The position numbers and the translations under genes are program-made. A DNA stretch of 64,000 nt from positions 622,541-686,540 of the forward strand of contig VZRG01000194.1 in NCBI GenBank assembly GCA_013397435.1. Reading direction: 5' to 3'. Every line of letters starts with the position of its first letter. The stretch's first letter is position 1. Shown one piece after another: positions 39,086-49,248 of this stretch. This stretch comes from Erythrocercus mccallii. Lineage: Eukaryota; Chordata; Aves; Passeriformes; Dicruridae. Under the pieces are notes generated by a model. That model was not told where the DNA came from, made no database searches, and worked only from the letters and a program-made list of their open reading frames with translations.

Positions 39086-41136
39086 TGACATAGGGCTTTG
39101 TTTTCCCACCACCACCCCCAAAATTCTCTTACTCTATTTTTAAAGATAAAATCACAAAAGCACTGCTCCACAGAACACTATCTGTTACCCCCTAACACTA
39201 TGAGGAGCACTGCTGCTGGTAATGAACTGGAACTACTTTTGAGTTCCCTGTGACACAAAGGCTTCTCCCACCTCCTTAAGAACACAGTTCACAAATCCCT
39301 TTGAAGGTATATAGCATATAAATATCACCATCAGTACAAATATGATTTGATGGTATTTTCAAATTAAAGTTTTATGACTGTATGTAATTCACTCAGATGA
39401 CCAAGCACAGAACAGGTATGTCTTCTAGATAGAAAATTGGTATTTTGGTCTCCATTTCTAGCTTAAGACAGAAGTTTAACAGTGGCATAAATATCCATCA
39501 CATATGCCTCACAGCAGCAATTGTGTAAGACATAAAACTTGTGTTGCTGCTAGTCCCCTGCAAACTTCTGCCAGCTCTCCCTGACCCTGAAACCGAGACA
39601 CTCTCCTCCAGAAGTTGCAAAAAAAGAGCAGCACTGGAAACTCAAAAGGACGAGGGACTGCAAATCCCATGCCAGCTCCAAGTCAGAGAAAGTGAATAGT
39701 TAAGAAATAAGTCTTGTCAGTCCATCCCGATGTGAACAGCAGGTACAGCTGTCTTGGCAGTACAGTCACCCTGGGAACTGGGAAACTGTGGCACCCACGG
39801 TTAGGATGTGGCAAAGCTTTATGCTTGGTTGCAGATTTTTGAGTGCATTGCTTCACGACAAGTTATTTCCTGAGCTTTGTGACAAACAGAAAGAGACTGA
39901 AACAAGCAAAAAAACACATAGCAGAAAGTTAAAATAAGTGCTAATTTTGATTAGGTTTTTGCATTATTCATTGTATGCTGGTTGGTTGTTTGGTTTTTTG
40001 GAGGGGGGTGGTACGACAAAATCATTGTCTTGCACAGAAGTGTTTGTGAGTCGAGTATGGAATTTGCAAGAGACTGGGCTCTGCAAGAAACACAAAATAT
40101 CCTCTTTCTGGCAAGCTCCAAAGCAGTTATAAATGCAGCAACAAAACTTACATTGAAAACTCTGTGGGGCAAGAATTACCCTTAAGTTTGCAAAGTTCTA
40201 GTGAAACTGCACCTCTGCCCATGACAGACTCCCAATGCCTAAAAATAACAACACTGGAAATAACAATACAAGGTCACAAAAAGTTTGGGTGAACCAATTT
40301 AAAAAAGTGTAAGTTCACAAACAGAGCATTTCCATAGAAGTAAACCTGAATATATGCAGTGCTAAAATTAAGCATTTGAATTAAGATCACGATTCTACTT
40401 AATTTGGCCAGAATAGTTCAGTCATCACAGCCTTAAGGTAGCATAAAACACAGAAACAAACCTGGAACTCATGTCGGTCTCTTGCATTGTTGTGCATCAC
40501 CACCTCTTGCCACTTATACTGGAAACTCTACCTTGTGATTAAACCAAGGTCAAAAGGAGGGTGCAATACTACTAACACATCTTATCTACCCATATTCTCC
40601 ATGTACAAATAAGTACTTTGGACGTGTTTTAAAAATTCAGGAAATGGCTTATGCTACATGTGGCATCAGCTAAATAGTTTTATTTAGACTGGAAAATGCT
40701 TTGTGACAGAAAATCAGTTTTAGTCCATTTAACTGGTAATGGACGATTTAAGCAAGACTTATTAACAGTGTAAGCACTTCCACATCATGAGTTGCTGTAT
40801 TTTGTGATTTTGTATTAGAAATCAAGGGAAACTGAAGTGATTAGTATCATCCAATATGCAATTGTGATAAGAGCATTAGCTAGATGCAAAGTAAGTTACC
40901 TGTTGTATTTCATACACTTCTGAAAACAGCTTGGCTTTTCTGGCCATTAAATCTTTTTCTGCAATTGCCTAAATTTTATTTCATGTTTTTAAGTTATTTG
41001 GCAAGCACACCTCAATTTTCTGTACACTGAGGGCACCTTCTTCATAATCTTAAGCATATCTCTGCTTTTTCTGAGAGAGCCAACAAAAAAGTCTTCTCCA
41101 AATTGTCCACAGTGTGATTCAGTGTGGTTTAACAGT
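39086..41136. other. Unique non-coding sequence, no gene seen
   Basis: About 2 kb between CR1 copy D and the solo LTR. No gene, repeat family or notable simple repeat was recognised. Confidence 0.55.
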
Positions 41137-41626
41137 TGACCTGGTTCCAGCCAGAACAAGGTTAATGTTTGCAGTAGTCAGGAGGGAAGATGGCTAGGAC
41201 CTGGAGGTTATTCCATACCACCTCACATCAGTGTCAGGGTGGGAGGGAAGGAGGGAGTCTCTTCCAGCAAGGAGGGACTCTTTCTGGTGGAGTAACCTTG
41301 GCAGAAGGAGCTGTGGGATGGCCCTTCCGAGCCAGAGGGAGCGGTCAGGGTGGCACGGCTGCTCTTGGGTCAGGTTGGGCTTGGAGAACACTTTGCCTGT
41401 GAATCACTCGTCCTATTTCGTGCACTTTTGTTATTAATATCGTTGCTGCTGCTCTTCCTTTCCTTATCTCATTGCTGTTTCCACTAAACTCTCTTATCTC
41501 AGTCCATGATCTTTACCTTTTGTGCCTCCAGTTCTCCTCTCCAACCTGCTCCCTCCATAGAGGATGGGAGAAGGGGAGGGAGGAGCAAGCAGTGCATGAT
41601 TTTAGTGGGAACATTAAACTGGGGAA
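41137..41626 (+). mobile_element. Solo LTR of an ERVL-type endogenous retrovirus
   Basis: About 490 bp on the plus strand matches the layout of bird ERVL LTRs. It begins TGACCTGGTTCCAGCC with AAGGTTAATG, followed by ATTCCATACCACCTCACATC and a G-rich block. GAATCACTCGTCCTATTTCG then corresponds to 'gcatcacttgtctt', and CTAAACTCTCTTATCTCAGTCCATGATCTTTACC (41484-41517) matches the conserved 'attaaactgtctttatctcaacccatgagttt' tract. 'Tccctccatagaggatgggag' and AACATTAAACTGGGGAA close it. No gag/pol sequence adjoins it, so it is a solo LTR left by recombination. A target-site duplication is not evident, and the usual polyadenylation signal is degenerate. Confidence 0.75.
41237..41255 (+). repeat. 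G-quadruplex-type motif inside the solo LTR
   Basis: GGGTGGGAGGGAAGGAGGG has four G3 runs with loops of 1, 1 and 5 bases. It lies in the 5' part of the LTR, where related bird ERVL LTRs are also G-rich. Confidence 0.75.
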
Positions 41627-42106
41627 TACCATTCCTAAAATACGACAAGAGATTATTAGTGTCAATTTTAGAACAGTTTTAGGAAAAAAAAAAGTTCTTT
41701 TACAGCCATGAAGTTAATGCTAATCAGTCATATTTACTGTGGGTTTTGGTGTTTTCTGGAGTTATTTTTTCTATTCTTATGCTATTACAGTGTTCGTGAC
41801 ACTGAATCATTTCTGATTCATTTATAGCAAGAAATATGGTAACAGTGTTCAAAGTATTCTAAAAAAGAAAAACAAAAATATAAAAAAATTCTTAGAAAAC
41901 AGAAGGGCAACTGCAGTCCAAATAGCAAGACACACATGCCATCAAGTCCACCAGTCACTCCACTGACTGAAAAATGGAAGAAGCTTCACCTTTAGAAATT
42001 AAGAGTAGTAGTATCAGCTTTCAGCATGTTTTGAAAGCTCCTGGAATATACCAGCATTTCAAAAATCAAGTTTATAAACCAAACTGGTTTACATTTTATC
42101 TGATTG

Positions 42107-42147
42107 AAAAAAAAAAAAAACCACAAAAAAAACCAAAAAAACAAACA
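42107..42147. repeat. A-rich low-complexity tract
   Basis: A run of about 14 A is followed by CCACAAAAAAAACCAAAAAAAC. It is simple sequence with no attached retroelement. Confidence 0.85.
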
Positions 42148-43721
42148 GAAGTCATACAAAAGCAGAAATAAAGTGAAAACGTTACAGACTTGGGGTAAAT
42201 AAAGCTAAGTTTATGTATCTGAAAAAACAGAAGAACAGCAGAATTTCTAGAAATACACTGCAGCAACATAGTAAGATAGGAGTTACTGAAATAACATTAC
42301 ATGAATTACCATAATCAACTCGAGGAAAAAGAAATAATGAAACCCAAATTCATGCTTTAAAATCCTTGAAAATTAATGAAGGGCTACAAAAGATCACTGA
42401 TCAATCATTCACAAGCAATTTGCCCACATTGTACTCAGCACCTTTTCAGGAACCTGCAGCATCAGGAAAATGCACAATTACAATTTTTTCTCCCCTCCAC
42501 ACATACAGGCACAAAAACATTGTTATGGGCGTTCTGTTTCAGAAGACTAACATGTAAATTACAAACAAATGTCTCCTGGAAATAATACAAAGACAATGCA
42601 ATCCCCAGGTACTGTCTCAAACCATGAAATATTCTGGTGGCTTTTATATTGACTATTTGAAGACATTAGTTATGAGAAGTTTCACCACACCTTTCTGACT
42701 CTGGCAAAAAGGTGAGAAGCTTACACAAGCAAGATATCAAATAAATATACACCAACCCCTACAAACACTCAAGCAACGCTAAGGCTACTGAAGGGATGCA
42801 ATGAATTACTAACAGCAAAAGACAGAGTATTCCGTGGCAAGTTTGAGCCCCAAGATGAATATGCAACCTGTGGCACCTCACCCTCTCCCTTCCAGGGGCT
42901 ATTCAGCTGGACAGAATGAGGTAATTCCCATATGCACATCCATACAAGCACTGAAATGCTCTCACTTTTGTAGTGACATGAGACCACCAGAAAAACCACA
43001 TCATGGTATGTAGAATCCACAGGATTATTTTTGGAATAGAGATTTTACCATTTAGACTCTACTTCCGAAGCAGATTAATTCAATTGTCTTTCACTATATA
43101 CAAAAATCAATTCATGATACAGAAGGATATTTCAAATGCACTTCAATGTCTTCAGAAGGAACAAAGGTAGTATAAGATGTCTTTTAGTGATTGGTAATTT
43201 CTGAAAAACTATCACAATCTTACTTGATTCCTAGTCTGACTATGTAGGGAAAAAAATGTATAAAGAATCAATAAAAAGATTTCAATCACAGCTGACATTA
43301 TGAGTAAAAAGTCACATGACATCCTATTCAGCACATTACTAAGAACCTTTTATAGCAACAAAAAAACCCTTCAAGTTTTGTTTTGGAGGCAGCACAGTGA
43401 ACAAAGATATGCCTGGGCACTGTATTCTCATGCTTATATTTTTTATCTTCATGGCCTATAGATCTAAAATTCAATGCATTTTGCCATAATGGTAGAATTT
43501 GAACAGAAATGCCTACAAGAGGTGAGGGAAACATCTCCAGGCAGTCTTTGTCGAGGCTTGGAGAGAAGGGCCATGTGGAAGGCTTTCATTTCTCTTCCTT
43601 GTACAACATTTCTTGTTCTTCCTGTAGCTAAACTCACAGATGAGGGCCATCATCACCTTCAGGACAAGAGCAGCATTTCTCAGCTAATAAGCAAAGCATG
43701 CTGGTGCAGGGACAAAAAAAC

Positions 43722-43800
43722 CCCAACAACACACAACAGCAACAACAACAACGACAACAACAAAAAAAAAATTTAAAAAAAAAAAAAAACACCACACACG
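43722..43800. repeat. (CAA)n trinucleotide and poly-A tract
   Basis: Imperfect CAACAACAA units (43724-43762) run into A9, TTT and A15, then CACCACACACG. This simple-sequence block is likely unstable in length. Confidence 0.9.
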
Positions 43801-46276
43801 CAAAAAAGCAGACCAAGATAAATACTGGCAGAGAAACGACCTGAGGGGGGAGGGGGAGTGCTTGCCACAGCATCGCTGTCTTGCTTCTGCTACAACAGCA
43901 TCATCTAGCTGATCTCACCACCGAGCTGAATTGAACAAACTGAACAGGAAGTATAAAGGGAAAAAAATAGACAAGAAATGATTTATTATGTACTATACAA
44001 GAACCACCGGTTTAACTGTCTGCATTTCACTACATCCTGACAGAAAGGGGGAAAAAAATCAATATTTATTTTAAAAGCAACGGTCCTTACAAGGGGGGAA
44101 AAAAAAAGAGAGAGAACTAAAAACCCAGCTGCACTTGCTGCTCAATTAAAAACCAAATGAAAGCTCAGTTTGGGAGAAGTAATATTAAGGCACTGATAGA
44201 TCTTAGAAAGTTACAAGTTTGTTGCTAACAGATTAAGGTAAGACAGACCATCTTTTGAATGCTATGAGAACAGCACATGTGTCCCCCTTCTAATGAGTGG
44301 CAAGACTCATAAATCATGAACAGCAAAATCATGAGCTCCAAGGGAGGTCTACCTCTTCATCTATGACAATTAATGTGTCACCCTCACAGCAACCCAGAGG
44401 CAAATTCCTTATGCTATTTTTTATGCATGTATTGTCTTAAAACATATCTCTTCCAAAATTACACTTGACATTTCTTTAATGGACTGACTTGCACTCCAGC
44501 CAACCAGCATCATAGATTTACAGACATCAGATACAATAAAGATCTTATAAAATTCATCTAATGTTCTATCCCCCCACACACCTCCCAATGTAAAGAGACA
44601 AAAGGCATTGAAGTATATCTTTTTTTATTTATTACCAGTAACCCTTAGTTATACAGGGAGACAGTCTTCTCAAGGTTTGTCATGAATTTTTCATGATTAA
44701 AAGCAGTGTAAAATAGTCTATGGTTGTGACCTATATTCACAAAACAAGGGACATAAATGTAAATAAGGAATAACGAGGGAACAACAAAATGTAAATACCC
44801 ATTCCACAACGTGCAGAGAAATCAAAAGGCTTACCTTAGGGTAAGCTTATACCATGCCTAATTTTTATGTTAGTCCCTGATAAAGATCACAGCCTGCATC
44901 ATCCGCCTAGCACTTTAAACTTGCTTCAGTGCAATTTTCTTTAATACCTTTGCACACTGCTTATGTGCAAACAGACCTCAACTCATGCCATTTCCCGGGG
45001 TTTGTCTCTGTAACTTTCATCATATATTTTGTGCCATCTGCAGACAAGCAGCACTACTCACATAAGTTGTCTTACTAAAAAAAATCAGTTGGATCATTCA
45101 GCAGACAAAGCCTGAAAGCTTGTCTCTCCCTATAAACGAGGGGAGAGGAAGAGGTTTATAGCAGTAAATGAGGGCTTTGACAAGGAAGCTGCAGCAGTTT
45201 TCTGCCAGGGGGTAGGACACCGTCCTCTCCCATCCCATTCCTACCCAAGGACTGCCATCTGTATAGCTGAGACAGCAGAAGAGAACAAATGCCCTTGCCT
45301 CCCTCACCACTGTTCACCCTCAATGTATTCATTTAAACCATAATGCTATAAGCTAGGACAGAAAATAACTGCCTGGGTTTTATATTTATTTACCTTACAG
45401 GAAATTAACGGCATTTTTGAAGTAGCAGAACATGAATCCAACTTTGTTTATTCAGTACCACACTTTAAATGCGGGCAATCTAAATTTTTTGCCCTACAAT
45501 CTACACTCATAAATGAGCACATGGCAGTAGGCATCCTACTAAAAAAATAGGGGTTTTTCTGCAGGTAGTACTCTCCAAAGTGGGAGTTAAAAAGAAGTCA
45601 AGAACTCTTTAACACCTGGGGTTTTTAACATTGGCATCTCTGTCATACATCCAAGCATTGAGAGCAGATGAGCACCTACAGGGAAGCATTGAATCGGTCT
45701 TGGACCTGTGAGCTCCGGCATGGCCCTCCTCCTCCTTGGCTGCTATTAGAGGTCAGGAATGAAGATTAAACAAGGAATTCGCAACCTGGTTCTGGTGTCC
45801 TACCCAGAGGCTTTAAAACTCCAGGTCTCTCACTGCAGACGTAATTTTACTGCCTCAGTGACAACAATCTCAACAGGCAGTGAGCACAGACGAAAAGAAA
45901 TCTGTGATAAAGAGCTATAAGATCTCCAGCTATCACACAAATTATTCAGGACTTTAAATCAATATTTGAGATATATCCAGAAGTTCCGAATCAGGGAAAA
46001 AAAAAGAAATAAAAACCTCAACTTTTAAAGACACAGGGGGAAGATGGAAAAGTGTCTCTTGCTAGGTTTCAATATCTCACCACTATTTGTAATGTTAGAG
46101 AAAATTAACAAGAGCATCTCTTCTTGCATCAGCTCTGTGGCTGTTTCTTTCACTACAGTGACTCTGGAAATGACTTAACACCACAAGCACACTACACTGC
46201 CACGCTACAGCACCACCAGTGCCTACCTGCTGGGACCTGAAAGACTTGGGCACCAATCAGAAAATGAGAAGGTGAG

Positions 46277-46291
46277 ATTTGCATTTGCATG
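46277..46291 (+). promoter_or_regulatory. Twin octamer motif (candidate POU sites)
   Basis: ATTTGCATTTGCATG contains two overlapping copies of ATTTGCAT, the octamer bound by POU factors. The same 15 bases occur again at 48520. I did not notice a third copy in the window. Binding is inference only. Confidence 0.35.
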
Positions 46292-47385
46292 TCAGAGGCT
46301 GCTATCATGTCTCTGGGGGATGGTCACACATTTTTCCAAATCCCTACAAGACTACTCAAAACTCAAACCATGCAAATCTGGCACTCACTGGAGAGGAGAC
46401 AGCTGCCCTGCAGAGACTGCAAGCCAGGAGGATAGATACTTGCCATTGAAAGCCAGGCCTTATTTTTCACATCCCCTGCTACTCCAGCAGCAGGCCACCT
46501 GGCACCAGCTGGTCAGGCACTCTCAAGCAGCACAGAAAGAGTATAATTTCACCAAATTGCCTGCTGCCTCTAGTCCCCTGGCTGACATGCAAGTCCTTGT
46601 TGCATAGGTAGAGTGACATTCATAGGGTTCCTAAAAGCTTCCTATTATGGCCTAAAAGGGGAAGAAGAAGAAAAAAAAAAGTGACAGAAAACCCTGGTGA
46701 GGGTCCTGTGGAGCAGATGCAAGCTGAAGGAACAGAAGAGATCATTATGACTTTCATTTCTCCATACTTACACTAGAGAACTCTAGTGGGCTACACAAAA
46801 TTAATGAGGGCCTGTATTAAACATGTAGCCACTCCCTCTATATAATGAATACGTGGGCATTAAAAACGCCTGCTGCTGTTCTCAAAGCAGATGGGGTTAT
46901 GCTCGGCAGCCCTGGCTTTGAATGCATCTGGGAGCCTACTGTCATCTTTCACAAAGCTCCTTCTCAGTCCCTGGGCAGGGGCTGCTGGTGTGGGACACAA
47001 TGCAAGGCTCCACGTAACCATCACAGAATGGAACTCTAATACGCTTCAAACCTCAGCAGCATAAATAGGCTTCCTCACACTACCTTGCAACAGGAAAACA
47101 CAAAAGATCCCTTGGACTGTATTTGTAGAATTGCTGAACAAGCTTGCACAAAGAAATTAGGTGATGTGAGCCATGTACCTACAAATACAGCAGAGCTCAG
47201 CGCAACAAACAGAAGTGGTGACCAGAAAAGCCTGGCTTTCATTGAAATGCTTGCTTCACCACCGGTGAAAAATATCATCACGGCCACAACACCAGAGGAC
47301 CATTCTGAGAATGCGCAGCCTCACAATGAATATTTCGTGTGACTCTCTCCACTCTGGCTCGTAGCTTTTCTACAGGTTAACTCGT

Positions 47386-47470
47386 TATTAAATAAATAAT
47401 TAAAAATTAAATTTATTGGTAAATAAAGTTATTTAAAGATAACTAATATTAAATAAAATTTAAAAATTAT
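47386..47470. repeat. AT-rich (TAAA)n-like low-complexity tract
   Basis: About 85 bp made almost wholly of A and T, with repeated TAAATAAA, TTAAAAATT and AATTTAAAAATT units. It ends abruptly at the CpG-rich block. Confidence 0.9.
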
Positions 47471-47479
47471 TCTTCTTGT

Positions 47480-48040
47480 ATCGCTGAAACCATAGAAATA
47501 GCCGAGAACTCTGCCTCAGAGATGTTTATGAAGCCACGCACGTTAACGAATACCCGGGGACTCTTCATTACGGGAATCGGCGACAATGGAGTAACGGTTG
47601 GAGCAAATGCAGATGTACAGCCCCATTCATATGCATATGTCCGGGTCCAGGCAATCCCAGGCTGGCTGGGGGGATCCTTTGTCCACCCGTGCCCACCCTC
47701 CTTTGGAGGGGCAATCAATGGCCTTAAAGCACGGCCGTAAGGCTTGGGCCGGCAGCTGTGCAAGACCCAGACACGATGGGTGCGTGTGCAAGGGTGAGAA
47801 ATAACTCCAAAAACAGGGAGAAGGGGCTTCCGATGCATGTGGCAGGCAGCAAGGGGTGAGGCAGCTGCAACACCCCAAGAGCCTCCGGAGAAGCAAAGGT
47901 GTGTTTGTAGGTGCATGTGGCACTGCACAGGGATGGAGGTGCGGCCACCGTGAGATGAGAAGCAGGGCATTTCAAAATGGCAGCCTCATCCCCGCACGGC
48001 TTGACGCGCAAAGCGGCAGCAGAGCAAGTTTGCACTTCGA
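47480..48040. promoter_or_regulatory. Local CpG-rich block (candidate small CpG island)
   Basis: By hand count this block has about 27 CpGs in roughly 560 bp, against very few in neighbouring kilobases, and a G+C content visibly above 50%. Examples are CGCACGTTAACGAATACCCG near 47538 and CACGGCTTGACGCGCAAAGC near 47995. By rough estimate it meets the usual CpG-island thresholds. It might be an alternative promoter, a lncRNA start or an enhancer. No TATA box, exon or splice structure could be assigned. It contains the longest open frame of the window (167 codons, minus, 47467-47970), which I do not recognise. Confidence 0.45.
47628..47639. promoter_or_regulatory. CATATGCATATG palindrome in the CpG-rich block
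   Basis: A perfect 12-bp palindrome with overlapping ATGCATAT/ATATGCAT octamer-like sites. It lies between the two twin octamers at 46277 and 48520, adding a third POU-like site within 2.3 kb. Function is inferred. Confidence 0.3.
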
Positions 48041-48239
48041 ATTAAATGCATCCAAAGACAGAAGCATTTGTCACCAGGCTCCCACCCCCACCAAAAGGCC
48101 TCTCAGACAAAAAAAAAAAGCAAGTGACCACTGTGAGAACGCAGCAGGACACACTATGCAGGAAAGGCTGTCAAAGGTGCCCGTTCAACCAGCAAAAGAC
48201 TTAGAATAGAGCATTTTATTCCTCATCCTGCCTTGAGAT

Positions 48240-48900
48240 AACACTACACTGCAAGTGAGAGGAAGTCAGAATGGTTTTTAACATTTAAACCGACACAAAA
48301 TTGAAATTATAACTCAACTGCATTTCTTTAAAACACCAATTAAAGCACAGCACTCTTTAAAAAATTTTTCAGACTAGGATCCAAATCCATACCACAAATG
48401 CTTCCTATATGATGGAAACAGTGTTAATCAAACATCTACAAATCCTTAAAAGAAAACATAATGGCTTTAGGGGATCAACGCAATGAAAAAAAACCCTTTT
48501 TATAAATGTGTTGCCCTCAATTTGCATTTGCATGACATTTCTGGCTCCAAAATCTCCAAAACGCAATACAATCCATCATTCGCCTAGCCATTATTAACCG
48601 GGAACATGTAATATGTGCTTTAATTTCAAGCCACCCTGCACTGAAAAAAAAACTTTGAAATATTAAATAATTAAAATATATGACTTGCCACTGAGGTCCA
48701 AATAAGACATTCGTATCAAATCCTGCCAGTTTCTTGCTTTACCAGCTGCTTATGAACAGGGATAACGCTTTCAAAAAGGTTCTTTAAAGGCTTATATTAT
48801 TCATCAGTTTTCTGAAACTATTAAGTTACACTCCCATTTCCCACCCCCCATCACCAATTGTAGGTCTTTGTTAAACATTCTTTTAGCTTTTACCATGGCA
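48240..48900. other. Candidate conserved non-coding element
   Basis: This AT-rich stretch has the texture of deeply conserved vertebrate enhancers: many ATTA/TAAT homeodomain cores (near 48592, 48621, 48665 and 48832), the twin octamer ATTTGCATTTGCATG at 48520-48534, and no simple repeats or transposon signature. It adjoins the CpG-rich block. Conservation cannot be tested from one sequence, so the call is tentative. Confidence 0.3.
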
Positions 48901-49197
48901 AAGAAAAAGGCAATGAATTGTGGGATGCCTCTTACTCTGGGGGAGAGATTTTGAATAGAACAGCTGTCCAGAGGTCAGGCAAAAACGCATTCCCCTCTGA
49001 CAATAAGGGGCTATTGTGGGGAAGGAATAGGAATTCAGAAAAAGAATTTACGGAATTGGGTAGACACTATAAGAGGTTAAAGAGAGAACTTCAAACAAGT
49101 GGAAAGGGGGGAACATAAGGAACTGCAAAAGAGAAGGGAGACATCACTAGCCGCATCAGAGGGAGCAAACTGCTGAAACAGTTGTTCTGTAAGAAAG

Positions 49198-49248
49198 AAA
49201 TATATATACATATATAGAGAGAGGAAGAGAGAGAGAGAGAGGAAGAGG
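49198..49248. repeat. Compound (TA)n(GA)n microsatellite
   Basis: TATATATACATATATA is followed by GAGAGAGGAAGAGAGAGAGA and continues as pure purine to about 49248. The purine-only strand has near-mirror symmetry and could form triplex (H-DNA). The minus-strand 139-codon frame over it (49091-49510) is rich in Ser/Leu because of the repeat and is not credible as a gene. Confidence 0.9.

Larger units (their letters stand above)
41627..46270. other. Unique non-coding sequence with A-rich tracts, no gene seen
   Basis: No gene was recognised. Low-complexity tracts occur at 42107-42147 (A-rich) and 43722-43800 ((CAA)n plus poly-A). Short G runs occur near 43844-43858. Open frames overlapping the tracts are composition artefacts, for example poly-Cys/Phe on the minus strand at 43.7 kb. 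Confidence 0.55.

Noticed and set aside
43634..43873. Cys/Phe-rich 79-codon frame on the minus strand
   Set aside because: It is produced by the (CAA)n and poly-A tract read on the other strand.
47800..47865. GGTGAG splice-donor-like sites in the CpG-rich block
   Set aside because: The motif is common in GC-rich DNA, and no linked exon frame or acceptor could be identified.
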